Positions 31,814 through 40,483 of a stretch of 64,000 nucleotides of DNA are shown piece after piece; the stretch's first letter is position 1, and each line of letters opens with the position of its first letter. Source of the DNA: DAOTVC01 sp034437215. GTDB taxonomy: Bacteria; Chloroflexota; Anaerolineae; B4-G1; SLSP01. The notes under the pieces are model-generated. The model was not told where the DNA came from and did not search any database. It saw nothing but the letters and a program-made list of their open reading frames with translations. Where the stretch lies: positions 1 through 64,000 of the forward strand of contig DAOTVC010000106.1 of NCBI GenBank assembly GCA_034437215.1. The letters run 5' to 3'. The translations under genes and the position numbers were made by a program.

Positions 31814-32604
31814 GCCGCACCTCCCAGACTGCCCTCCAGGCCGCCCCCAACGCGTATGGCCTCCTCACCGTAGATCTCCTGGAACTCCTTATCCGTCATC
31901 GCTCGAATCTGCTCCCGTGTGCCCCGGTAGACGATGCGACCCGCTCGCAACCCGATGACACGGGTGGCGTAGCGTTGGACCAGGTCGAGGTAGTGGAGGC
32001 TGCAGAGGATCGTGATATCGTCCTCCTTATTGAGAGCCTCCAGGTGCTCCAGGATGGAGTGGGCGAGGACGGGATCGAGGCTGGCGACGGGCTCGTCGGC
32101 CAGAATCATCTCCGGATCCTGCATCAGAGCGCGGGCGATCCCCACCCGCTGCTGCTGTCCTCCGCTCAGCTCGTCGGCACGCTTGTAGGCTTGATCCGTG
32201 ATGCCCAGTCTCTCCAGGGCCTCCAGCGCTTTGCGGCGCTCCTTCTGAGGAAAGCGGTGGAGCAGGCTGCTCCATTGGTTGACGTAGCCCAATCTTCCGG
32301 CAAGAACGTTCGTGATCACATTGGAGCGTCTCACCAGATTGAACTGCTGAAAGATCATCCCGATCTTGCGGCGAATCTTACGCAGTTCAGCGGGATCAGC
32401 AGCCGTGATATCCGCTCCATTCCAGAGGATCTGCCCTTCCGTGGGTTCGACGAGGCGATTGATGCAGCGCAGCAGGGTGGACTTGCCCGAGCCGCTCAAG
32501 CCGATGATGACGAGGAATTCACCCTCTTCGACGGTAAAACTGACCTCCCGCACGGCGACCGTCCCATCATCGTAGACTTTGGTCAGGTTCTTGACTTCTA
32601 GCAT
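31810..32604 (-). CDS. phnC: Phosphonate-type ABC transporter ATPase
   Basis: The 264-residue ATP-binding subunit has Walker A GLSGSGKST (35-43), the Q-loop MIFQQFNLV, signature LSGGQQQR, Walker B MILADEP and the switch His in CSLHYLD. Sequence features such as LVRRSNVITNVLAGRLGY are typical of the PhnC subfamily. It powers the PhnE-like permease encoded immediately downstream (4-bp overlap). The ATG at 32604 follows GAGGAG. The frame continues 26 codons upstream through the hairpin repeat at 32652, which is not expected to be translated. Confidence 0.95.
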   Translation of the reverse strand: MLEVKNLTKVYDDGTVAVREVSFTVEEGEFLVIIGLSGSGKSTLLRCINRLVEPTEGQILWNGADITAADPAELRKIRRKIGMIFQQFNLVRRSNVITNVLAGRLGYVNQWSSLLHRFPQKERRKALEALERLGITDQAYKRADELSGGQQQRVGIARALMQDPEMILADEPVASLDPVLAHSILEHLEALNKEDDITILCSLHYLDLVQRYATRVIGLRAGRIVYRGTREQIRAMTDKEFQEIYGEEAIRVGGGLEGSLGGAA

Positions 32605-32651
32605 GGTCTCCTCAATTCCCTCCCTCACAGGCGCGCAGTCTACGTGCTCGT

Positions 32652-32694
32652 GAAACGTGAAACGTGAAACGTATGCCTTCACGTTTCACGTTTC
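32652..32694. repeat. Perfect 17-bp-arm hairpin made of GAAACGT units
   Basis: GAAACGTGAAACGTGAA (32652-32668) is perfectly inverted at 32678-32694, around a 9-nt loop. It lies between phnD and phnC. It may act as a partial terminator or processing site that lowers phnC/phnE expression relative to phnD, or may be a simple repeat. Confidence 0.75.
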
Positions 32695-32736
32695 TTAACA
32701 GCCCGGGCACGCGTTGAACGCGCTCAGGGCAGTTAC

Positions 32737-33636
32737 CTACTGCAGATCCTCGACGTCCATGCCCGAGGCCTGCAGCACCTGGCGGAAGGGGTCATAGAAC
32801 TCGTCCCCTGCCTCGACCAGACCGGCCCACTGGTAGGCGGTGTTCAGCGCCTCCGCGCCCTCTTCCGTCTCGGCGACCGCGAGCAGACCGTTCACGATGC
32901 GCTCCTGAAGCTCCTCGTCCATCCCGGGGATGAACTGGACGCCGTCGTTGGGAATGTCCGTGGTCACGCCGACGACCACAACCTGCTCCATCACATCGGG
33001 GCTTTCCTCTTCCAGGCGGGTGCGAGCATCCACGTAGGTTGCACCGGCATCGCAGTCGCCGTTGTAGACGGCGGCGACGACAGCATCGTGGCTGCCGGCA
33101 TCAACGATCTCCGCCAGATCGGTATCGGTGTTGATCCCCGCCGCGCGCATGGTGAGCATGGGGATGATCCAGCCGCTGGTGGAGAGGGGGTCGGGCCGGC
33201 AGAAGGTCGCTCCTGCCAGATCCTCGACGCTGGTGATGCCGCTATCGGCCCGGGCGATGATCTGCCCGTTGTAGGTGGGGCTGCCGAAGCGTACGGAGAC
33301 CAGCTCGGCCTCGATGCCGCAGGTCTCGTTGGCCAGGACGTAGGCGAAAGTTGCCAGCGAGCCCATGTGGGCCTCGGGTGGGTCGGCGCACATCGCCTCG
33401 ATAACGCCGGCGTACTCGGTGGCCACGTTGGTCTCGAAGAAGAGCCCTGTCTCCTCCTGTAGGAGAGTGGCGACATCTTCTGCACCCGTTGCCACCCGTT
33501 CCATCTCCCCTGAGGGAACGAAGGACCAGATGATGGGATTCTCCTCAGTGCCAAGTTCGGCCTCCCGCTGGCAGGCGCTCAACAGGAGCGCCGACAGCAA
33601 CAGCAGCCCGACGATCACCAACAGACGCTTTTTCAT
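32737..33636 (-). CDS. phnD: Phosphonate/phosphite-type substrate-binding lipoprotein
   Basis: The 299-residue periplasmic-binding-protein-like lipoprotein has signal LLLLSALLLSAC with the lipid-anchored Cys22. The PhnD-type fold starts IIWSFVPSGEMER and includes AHMGSLATFAYVLANE, TFCRPDPLSTSGWIIP and the AVYNGDCDAGATYVDAR hinge region. It captures the anion outside the membrane and feeds the PhnC/PhnE transporter. Family members bind phosphonates, phosphite or phosphate esters; the exact ligand cannot be read from the sequence. The gene has its own strong promoter at 33681-33709. It is separated from phnC by a gap with a 17-bp hairpin. Confidence 0.92.
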   Translation of the reverse strand: MKKRLLVIVGLLLLSALLLSACQREAELGTEENPIIWSFVPSGEMERVATGAEDVATLLQEETGLFFETNVATEYAGVIEAMCADPPEAHMGSLATFAYVLANETCGIEAELVSVRFGSPTYNGQIIARADSGITSVEDLAGATFCRPDPLSTSGWIIPMLTMRAAGINTDTDLAEIVDAGSHDAVVAAVYNGDCDAGATYVDARTRLEEESPDVMEQVVVVGVTTDIPNDGVQFIPGMDEELQERIVNGLLAVAETEEGAEALNTAYQWAGLVEAGDEFYDPFRQVLQASGMDVEDLQ

Positions 33637-33680
33637 GAGATTTCCTCCTTATGGAAATAAACGGGTTACGACTCATCTAT

Positions 33681-33709
33681 GATGATAGAGGTGGGTCGCA
33701 GAAAAGTCA
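33681..33709 (-). promoter_or_regulatory. Promoter of the phnDCE operon
   Basis: On the minus strand TTGACT is followed after exactly 17 nt by TATCAT, about 45 nt before the phnD ATG. Confidence 0.7.
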
Positions 33710-33722
33710 ACCTGAAGTTTTC

Positions 33723-33750
33723 TTGTCTTCCGCACCTACCGTGCTATCAT
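33723..33750 (+). promoter_or_regulatory. Promoter of the alpha-2-macroglobulin gene
   Basis: TTGTCT is followed after 16 nt by TATCAT, about 65 nt before the ATG at 33816. It is divergent from the phnD promoter. Confidence 0.55.
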
Positions 33751-33815
33751 TGGCTTGATCGCTATACCGCCATCGATGGGGCAGAAGACCTGCCCATCTT
33801 TTGAGGAGACTGCTG

Positions 33816-36800
33816 ATGAAACGAAACACCCTTCGTTCACAAGTTTGGATGCTGGCGTTGGTGTTTCTGCTCGTATTCCAGGCGTGTACCCAGATCCGGA
33901 GCCCTCTGGAGACTGCTACTCCCGAGGGTGAAGCGCAGGACGGGCTGATGCCCGACCTCGATCTTCCGCCTGCCGTGGTGGAGTTCACCCCACGACCCGG
34001 TCAGGAGCTGGCGCCCGATGACGTGGTCGTCAAGGTACGCTTCGATCAGGACATGGATCGGGAGAGCGTTGAAGACGCTCTCAGCTTCTCCCCGCCCCTC
34101 GAGGGCGAGGTGAGCTGGCAGAACGAACGGACCCTCGCCTTCCGTCCTCAAGGGCTGGCGGCCGCGAGCCGCTATCACGTCTCCCTGAGCCCGGAGGCGC
34201 AGTCGGCGGAGGGCCGAGCGCTGGGCCAGCCGTTGGCCTTCACCTTCTCCACGGTGGGGCCTCTGCAGGTGACGCGCGTCAGCCCTGAAGCGGGAGCCGA
34301 CGATGTGCGGGTCGACGCCCCCCTGTTCATCGCCTTCAATCGTCCCGTCGTGCCCGTCAACTGTACAGGGGCCGTTGCCGGCAAGATCGACGAATGTCCG
34401 GCGCTGTCCCTGTCCTTCACGCCTCCCATCAACGGTGAGGGCTTCTGGATCAACACCTCCCTCTATCGCTTCACACCGCGTCTCGGCTGGGACGCCGGAC
34501 GTGTCTACCGGGTGCAGCTGGCGTCGGGGATCAGCAGTATTGTCGGCGCGACCATGGACGACTCGTACACCTGGTCCTTCTCCGCTGCGCTGCCCCGCAT
34601 CCTGGACGTTCAGCCGTCTTTCAAGGAAGAGGATGTGCCCCTGGAGACCGGGGTCGTGGTGACCTTCAATACTCCCATGGACCCCGAGGCGACGGGCAGT
34701 GCCTTCTCTCTCGTCTCGGAGGCCGGAGCGCCCGTGCCCGGTGGGCTCACCTGGCGTGACAACGGCGCCGTCCTCGTCTTCACCCCCACCCAGCAGCTCG
34801 ACCTGGGGACGCGTTACCTGCTGCGCTTGGGAGAGCGGGCCCGGGCCCTCACGGGGGCGCCCATCGAAGCGTCCTTGGACTCCTCCTTCACCACGGTTCC
34901 CTATCCCGCTCCGGTCTCCATCGTGCCTGCCGACGATACCTCAGGCGTCCCCCTTTACGACTCGGTGCGTGTGGCCTTTGCCGGCGCTATCAGCCCGACG
35001 ACGGTGCTGCCCCACGTTGTGGTGACGCCGTCGGTGGCGCAGAACGATCTCTACACTTACTGGAGTGGGAACATTCTGAACCTCTCCTGGGACAAGGAGC
35101 CCCGTACCGAATACTGCGTCCGCATCGCGCCGGGCATTCAGGACCGTTACGGTAACGAGACGACCTCATCGCTGGCCGCCTGCTTCACCACCGGTGATCT
35201 GCCCCCCGTCTTCGCCCCCGCTACCGGGGGGAATGCGGCAACTCTGGACGCCGCGCAGCCGGCGGAGCTCTACGTCGTCTCCCGCAATCTGACCCGCGTC
35301 TCCCTGAGCCTGTTGTCGATGAGCGAGCGGGCTTTCATAGGTTCTCAAGAAATTGCAGGGGAAGAGGTGCGGGGTTGGACGGAGTCGTTGGCCGGAGAGC
35401 CCAACGAGGCGCGCATCAGTCCGTTGGTCCTCACCCGGCAGGGAGGCCCTTTGCCTACCGGCTACTACGGCCTGCGTTGGAGCGCCCCCCAGGATGGCGG
35501 CTGGCGTCAGGATTTGAGAATCGCCGTCGTCGACCGGCACGTCACTTTGAAGGTGGCGACGGAGGAGGCGCTGGTCTGGGTGACGGATTTGCAGAGCGGT
35601 GAGCCGGTCGCCGGGGCCGAGGTCCGCCTGCTCGACGAGCAGGGCACGTTGATCGCCGGTGCGACCACCGACAGTCAGGGGATTGCGCGTACTCCCATCG
35701 AGGCGCGGAAGAATCTCTGGGATCGCGTCGCCGCTGTGGTCGGTAGACCCGGCGAGGAGGGTTTCGGGGTCGCCCTCACGGGTTGGAACGCCAACGTGAC
35801 CCCCTGGGAGTTCGGCATCGATGTGGACTACGGAGGGAAGACGCCCTACTATCTCTACCTCTACTCCGACCGGCCCATCTACCGCCCCGGTCAGACGGTG
35901 CACGTGCGCGGTATTCTGCGGGAGGAGGCGGACGTCCGCTACTCGCTGCCCGATCTGCAGCAGTCTGTCGAGGTCCGGCTGCGGGACGTGGACTGGAACG
36001 TGGTCACGACGAATACTGTCACGCTTTCGGAGATCGGTGGTTTCGATACGGCCTTCGAGCTCTCTCAGGGAGCCGCTGTGGGGCTCTACGCCGTGGAGGC
36101 CCTGGTGCCCGGCGTGGAGCGGGTCTGGCAGCTGCCTTTCGCGGTGGCTGCCTACCGGAAGCCCGAGTTCGAGGTCAGCATCACCCCCGAGAGGGATGAC
36201 GTCCTGCAGGGAGAGACCCTGCGTGCGGTCGTCGACGCTCGCTACTACTTCGGCGGACCGGTGAGCAATGCCCGGGTGGCGTGGACGGTGCGTGCGGCGC
36301 CGTCCGTCTTTGATCCGCCCGTGGAGGGTTGGTGGAGCTGGGGGCCGAGTGGGGGCAGGGTGTTGAGCCACGAGCCTATCGCCCGTGGTGAGAAGACGAC
36401 CGATGGTGAGGGACGGGTGCTGTTGGAGATCCCCGCCGAGCTGGTCGAGCCCGAGAACGGTGAGCCGCCCTCCTCGCAGGAGTGGGAGATCGAGGTCACC
36501 GTCACCGATGAGAGCGGTTTCCCGGTGAGCAACCGGGCCCCGGTGACCGTACATGCAACGCGCTTCTATCTGGGCCTCCAGCCCCGGGAGTGGGTGGTCC
36601 GGGCCGGGGAGAAGACATCCGTCGACCTCATGGCCCTGGACTGGCAGGGGGCGCCCGTCTCCAATCAGGAGGTGGAGGTCACCCTCGCCCAGCGGGAGTG
36701 GTACCGGGAGCGCTCTGCGGAGCCCTTCAGCTCTCCTCGCTGGGCCTACACGGACACCATCGTCTCCACCCTCAACGTCACCACCGGCGGTGATGGGAGC

Positions 36801-39764
36801 GCTGAGGCGGTGGTGACACCCCCCAGGGGGGGCTCCCACGTGCTGATCGCCCAGACGACGGACGAGGACGGGCGCCCGGTACGCACAGAGGTTGCTCTCT
36901 GGGTGAGCGGTCCCGATGCGGCTGCCTGGCAGATGGCGCAGGGCGAAATCACGCCGGTGGCGGATGTCCAGACCTACCGTCCGGGCGATACCGCCTCCAT
37001 CCTGCTGCCTACGCCCTTCGAGGCGCCCTTTGAGGTGCTCATGACGCTGGAGCGGGGCGGCATTCTCGAGGTCCGGCAGTTCGAGGCCACCGAGGCTAAC
37101 CCTATCGTGGAACTTCCCATCACGGCCCGGCACGCTCCGAATATCTACGTCTCTTTTGTAGTGGTCAAGGGGGCCGTAGGGGAGGAGGGCGGGACGCCCG
37201 ACGTACGCGTGGGGATGCTGGAGCTGACGGTGGAGCCCGTGGCGCAGACCCTGCAGGTGGAGCTCACTGCCGATCAGAGCCGCGCCTATCTCCCCGGGGA
37301 GGACGTGACCCTTACTGTGCGCACCGTCGACTCCGCCGGTAGAACGGTGGATGCTGAGGTGGGGCTGGCGGTGGTGGACAAGGCCGTGTTGGCCCTTCAG
37401 GAGCCCAATGCACCTGCGATCCTCGACGGCTTCTACAATGAACGTCCCCTGGGCGTGGTCATGGGCGATTCCCTGCTCGTCTCTCTGGATCGGATTGCGG
37501 AGGAGCTCGAGCAGGATGCCGAGCGGATGGCGGCGGAGCTCTCCATGGGCGGTATCGGTGGCGGTGGCGGTGGGGACGGTATGGCGATGCTCGGAGAGAT
37601 CCGGAAGGAGTTCCCCGATACGGCTCTCTGGCGTGCGCAGGTGCGCACCGGTCCCACCGGCGAGACTCAAGTGACCTTCGAGCTGCCTGACTCGCTGACG
37701 ACCTGGGTGGCCGATGCCCGGGCCGTGACCGCCGACACGAAGGTGGGCAGCGAGACGCTGGAGTTCGTCGTCGCCAAGCCGCTCCTTATCCGTCCGGTGA
37801 CCCCCCGGTTCTTCGTCGCAGGAGATCGACCGGAGGTGGCGGCCGTCGTCCACAACAACACCGGGGAGGAACTCGACGTGACGGTCTCCCTGGAGGCCCT
37901 GGGGGGCGCCGTGGCAGAAGAGTCCGCACAGGTGGTGACGGTGCCCGCCGGGGGCAGGACCCGGGTGACCTGGTCCCTTGCCGTCCCGACGGCCGCGACG
38001 GGCGAGGTACTGTTGAACTTCTCCGTCGCAGGGGGTGGGTACGAGGACGCCACCCGTCCGACCCTGGGGCAGCCGCCCGAACAGGCGTTGCCCGTCTACC
38101 GTTTCGAGATCCCCGACGTCATGGGGGTGAGCGGGGTGCTGGACGAGGCCGGGAGCCGCATCGAGGCCATCGTCGTCCCCCCCGAAGCGGGACCCGACAC
38201 CGAGCTCCACGTGCGCCTCGAGCCCTCACTCGCCGCCGGTCTGCTCTCGGAACTGACCTACGTCCAGAACGCGTCGTACAACACCACCGAGCAGATCGTC
38301 AGCCGCTTCCTGCCGAACGTGCTCACCTACGGGGCGCTGCAGAGCCTCGGTGTGGAGAACGTCGCGCTCGAGGAGAAGTTGGAGCTCGTCGTACGCGACG
38401 GGCTGGACCGCCTCTACGGACGCCAGAACGAGGATGGAGGTTGGGGGTGGTGGAGCAACAGCGAGAGCGATCCTCAGATCAGCGCCTACGTCGCATTGGG
38501 GCTGTTGCGGGCGCAGCAAGCCGGCTTCACCGTTCGAGAGGAGGCGCTGGAGCAGACGCTGGCCTATCTCGTGGAGGTGCTGCGCGCCGAGCTGCAGCGG
38601 GAGCCGCGGGCGTGGGCCCAGGAGCACGCCATGGCGCTCTACGTCTTGACCATCGCTGAGGAGACCTGGCCCAGCGGCGCGGCCGGAGCCCTCTACGCGG
38701 CTCGAAATGACCTGGAAGTCACGGGACGGGCCTATCTGGCGCTGGCTTTTGGATTGGCCGACGACACTGACCGCCGTACGGTGACGTTGCTCGAGGATCT
38801 CCGGGCGGAGGCGGAGGTCACCGCTTCGGGCGCTCATTGGGCGGATGCCGATGCGCGTCGTTGGACCACCGACGTGCGGGCGACGGCGGTGGTGCTCGAT
38901 GCGCTGGTGAACCTGGCCCCGGACGACCCTCTCGTGCCCCAGGCGGTTCGCTGGCTGATGACGGCTCGTCGAGCCGACCGCCGTACGTCGACGCAGGAGG
39001 TCGTCTGGACGCTCATCGCGCTCACCGACTTTATGGCGCAGACGGGGGAGTTGGACGCCGACTACGTCTGGGGGGTGGGGCTGAACGGCGCCGAACTGGG
39101 CGAGGGACAGATTACATCCCGGGAGGTCACGGAGGTGGCGGAGTTCGAGGTGCGCCTCGCGGACAATCCGGCCGGGGGCTTGGTGCGCAGCGTCACGAAT
39201 GGCCTGGAAGTGTCGCGCGGCGAGGGCGCCGGGCGTCTCTACTACCGCGCCGACCTCTCTCTCTACCGCTCCGTGGAGGGCGTGGAGGCCGAGAGCCGGG
39301 GGATCATCGTCGAACGCAGCTACTGTGCTGTCGGCGGAGGGGCAGGAGAGAGCGAGGAGTGCCGGCCCATCTCCATGGCGAGTGCAGGAGATCTGGTAGA
39401 GGTACGGCTGACCCTGACCCTTCCGGAGATGCGCCACTACCTGGTCCTTGAGGATCGGTACCCGGCAGGGATGGAGCCCGTGGATCCGACGCTGCTGACG
39501 GAGCAACAGGATCAGCCGGCGCCCGGCATGTTCGAGGTCGCTTCCACGCGTTGGTGGTGGGACCCCTTCGATCACCGCGAACTGCGGGATGAAAGGGCGC
39601 TCTTCTTTGCCCAGGAGCTGGCGGCGGGTACTTATCAGGTCCGCTATCGCCTGCGGGCTGCCATTCCCGGTGAATACCGTGTCCTGCCCGCCAGGGCCTC
39701 GGAGATGTACTTCCCGGAGGTCTGGGGGAGGACGGGCGGTGCTCTCTTCAGCGTGCAACCCTAG
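33816..39764 (+). CDS. Bacterial alpha-2-macroglobulin lipoprotein lacking the thioester cysteine
   Basis: The 1982-residue lipoprotein has signal LALVFLLVFQAC, then SbsA/Big_5-like Ig domains (about 45-410; repeated VSPEAGADDVRVDAPLFIAF-type starts). MG and A2M domains follow (about 560-1230), including the TDRPIYRPGQTVHVRG-like block read here as SDRPIYRPGQTVHVRG. A glycine-rich bait-like loop lies near 1245-1260 (GGIGGGGGGDGMAM). Then come the A2M core WRAQVRTGPTGETQVTFELPD and an alpha/alpha-toroid TED domain. At the usual GCxEQ thioester site it reads YNTTEQ (Thr1490 for Cys), so it cannot trap proteases covalently, like E. coli YfaS. The ATG follows TGAGGAG. Bacterial A2Ms are thought to guard the envelope against proteases. 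No penicillin-binding protein partner is adjacent. Confidence 0.94.
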   Translation: MKRNTLRSQVWMLALVFLLVFQACTQIRSPLETATPEGEAQDGLMPDLDLPPAVVEFTPRPGQELAPDDVVVKVRFDQDMDRESVEDALSFSPPLEGEVSWQNERTLAFRPQGLAAASRYHVSLSPEAQSAEGRALGQPLAFTFSTVGPLQVTRVSPEAGADDVRVDAPLFIAFNRPVVPVNCTGAVAGKIDECPALSLSFTPPINGEGFWINTSLYRFTPRLGWDAGRVYRVQLASGISSIVGATMDDSYTWSFSAALPRILDVQPSFKEEDVPLETGVVVTFNTPMDPEATGSAFSLVSEAGAPVPGGLTWRDNGAVLVFTPTQQLDLGTRYLLRLGERARALTGAPIEASLDSSFTTVPYPAPVSIVPADDTSGVPLYDSVRVAFAGAISPTTVLPHVVVTPSVAQNDLYTYWSGNILNLSWDKEPRTEYCVRIAPGIQDRYGNETTSSLAACFTTGDLPPVFAPATGGNAATLDAAQPAELYVVSRNLTRVSLSLLSMSERAFIGSQEIAGEEVRGWTESLAGEPNEARISPLVLTRQGGPLPTGYYGLRWSAPQDGGWRQDLRIAVVDRHVTLKVATEEALVWVTDLQSGEPVAGAEVRLLDEQGTLIAGATTDSQGIARTPIEARKNLWDRVAAVVGRPGEEGFGVALTGWNANVTPWEFGIDVDYGGKTPYYLYLYSDRPIYRPGQTVHVRGILREEADVRYSLPDLQQSVEVRLRDVDWNVVTTNTVTLSEIGGFDTAFELSQGAAVGLYAVEALVPGVERVWQLPFAVAAYRKPEFEVSITPERDDVLQGETLRAVVDARYYFGGPVSNARVAWTVRAAPSVFDPPVEGWWSWGPSGGRVLSHEPIARGEKTTDGEGRVLLEIPAELVEPENGEPPSSQEWEIEVTVTDESGFPVSNRAPVTVHATRFYLGLQPREWVVRAGEKTSVDLMALDWQGAPVSNQEVEVTLAQREWYRERSAEPFSSPRWAYTDTIVSTLNVTTGGDGSAEAVVTPPRGGSHVLIAQTTDEDGRPVRTEVALWVSGPDAAAWQMAQGEITPVADVQTYRPGDTASILLPTPFEAPFEVLMTLERGGILEVRQFEATEANPIVELPITARHAPNIYVSFVVVKGAVGEEGGTPDVRVGMLELTVEPVAQTLQVELTADQSRAYLPGEDVTLTVRTVDSAGRTVDAEVGLAVVDKAVLALQEPNAPAILDGFYNERPLGVVMGDSLLVSLDRIAEELEQDAERMAAELSMGGIGGGGGGDGMAMLGEIRKEFPDTALWRAQVRTGPTGETQVTFELPDSLTTWVADARAVTADTKVGSETLEFVVAKPLLIRPVTPRFFVAGDRPEVAAVVHNNTGEELDVTVSLEALGGAVAEESAQVVTVPAGGRTRVTWSLAVPTAATGEVLLNFSVAGGGYEDATRPTLGQPPEQALPVYRFEIPDVMGVSGVLDEAGSRIEAIVVPPEAGPDTELHVRLEPSLAAGLLSELTYVQNASYNTTEQIVSRFLPNVLTYGALQSLGVENVALEEKLELVVRDGLDRLYGRQNEDGGWGWWSNSESDPQISAYVALGLLRAQQAGFTVREEALEQTLAYLVEVLRAELQREPRAWAQEHAMALYVLTIAEETWPSGAAGALYAARNDLEVTGRAYLALAFGLADDTDRRTVTLLEDLRAEAEVTASGAHWADADARRWTTDVRATAVVLDALVNLAPDDPLVPQAVRWLMTARRADRRTSTQEVVWTLIALTDFMAQTGELDADYVWGVGLNGAELGEGQITSREVTEVAEFEVRLADNPAGGLVRSVTNGLEVSRGEGAGRLYYRADLSLYRSVEGVEAESRGIIVERSYCAVGGGAGESEECRPISMASAGDLVEVRLTLTLPEMRHYLVLEDRYPAGMEPVDPTLLTEQQDQPAPGMFEVASTRWWWDPFDHRELRDERALFFAQELAAGTYQVRYRLRAAIPGEYRVLPARASEMYFPEVWGRTGGALFSVQP

Positions 39765-39797
39765 GTGGATGAGGGTGATAACCTATTGAGGATTTAT

Positions 39798-39826
39798 TGA
39801 CTTTTCGAAGTGGCTCTGCTATAGTG
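39798..39826 (+). promoter_or_regulatory. Promoter of the Tat-exported protein gene
   Basis: TTGACT is followed after 17 nt by TATAGT, 37 nt before the ATG at 39864. It is a strong near-consensus promoter. Confidence 0.7.
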
Positions 39827-39863
39827 AAAAGGTCTTGTTTATTACAACGGGGGAGGAGTTCAT

Positions 39864-40412
39864 ATGTCGGATATTAAACCTGAAGTCGAGCGCTCTGTTA
39901 CAGAAGAGGTACAGATCAGCCGTCGTCGTCTGTTGAAGGCTCTGGCTGCCGCCGGGGGGGCCGTCGCGGTCTCCAGCATGTTGCCCAAGAACTGGGAGCA
40001 GCCGGTGGTCGAGGGTGGGGTGCTTCCCGCTCACGCTCAGGTCTCGGAAGAGCCGGTGCAATACATTATTCGCTGTGACTCTGTCCCCGGTGGGGGGGAC
40101 ATTCTACTCGATAGCGACTATATCGGTCTTCTGGCAGACGTGACGGCTACGGTGGAGGTGTACCAGGGCAGCGGCCCCGTCGCAGATATCGACGTGACGA
40201 TGGAGTGCTCGACACCCGAGTGGCCGCAGTTCAATCCATCCCTGCCCCAGGTGGCGACTACGGGCAGTTCGGGCGTCGCCAGTTTCGGTGATTTCGAGAT
40301 CACGGGGGAGGGGGGCGAGAGCTTCTTACTGGAGTTTGCCGCCGTCGACCCGGTCAACGGCACGCCCCTCACTTGTACCTGCGGTGTCTTCCGCCTGGTA
40401 CAACCGCAGTAG
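39864..40412 (+). CDS. Tat-exported small beta-sandwich protein, unknown
   Basis: The 182-residue product has a twin-arginine signal, SRRRLLKALAAAGGAVAVSS. A PVVEGGVLPAHAQ stretch follows, seen near the mature start of many Tat-exported hypothetical proteins. The mature part (about 60-182) is beta-rich with Cys residues in RCDSVPGGG, MECSTP and CTCGVF that could pair. It looks like one Ig/transthyretin-like domain (ATVEVYQGSGPVADIDVTMEC). I find no catalytic motif. It has its own strong promoter and a perfect 13-bp terminator hairpin downstream, so it is transcribed alone, perhaps at a high level. A surface or matrix role is a guess. Confidence 0.8.
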   Translation: MSDIKPEVERSVTEEVQISRRRLLKALAAAGGAVAVSSMLPKNWEQPVVEGGVLPAHAQVSEEPVQYIIRCDSVPGGGDILLDSDYIGLLADVTATVEVYQGSGPVADIDVTMECSTPEWPQFNPSLPQVATTGSSGVASFGDFEITGEGGESFLLEFAAVDPVNGTPLTCTCGVFRLVQPQ

Positions 40413-40429
40413 CCAATTCCTGCATAGCC

Positions 40430-40458
40430 AACGACGGCGCCCTCAGGGCGCCGTCGTT
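40430..40458. terminator. Bidirectional terminator (13-bp perfect stem)
   Basis: AACGACGGCGCCC and GGGCGCCGTCGTT pair perfectly around TCA and are followed by CTGTTAT. The hairpin sits between the convergent Tat-exported protein gene and the pentaheme cytochrome gene. Confidence 0.8.
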
Positions 40459-40483
40459 CTGTTATCAATCGGTCGCAATCGCT

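Noticed and set aside
35166..38210. 1014-codon open frame on the minus strand
   Set aside because: It lies entirely inside the macroglobulin gene in antisense. Its sequence is Gly/Arg/His/Asp-rich without domains, as expected from high-GC antisense frames.
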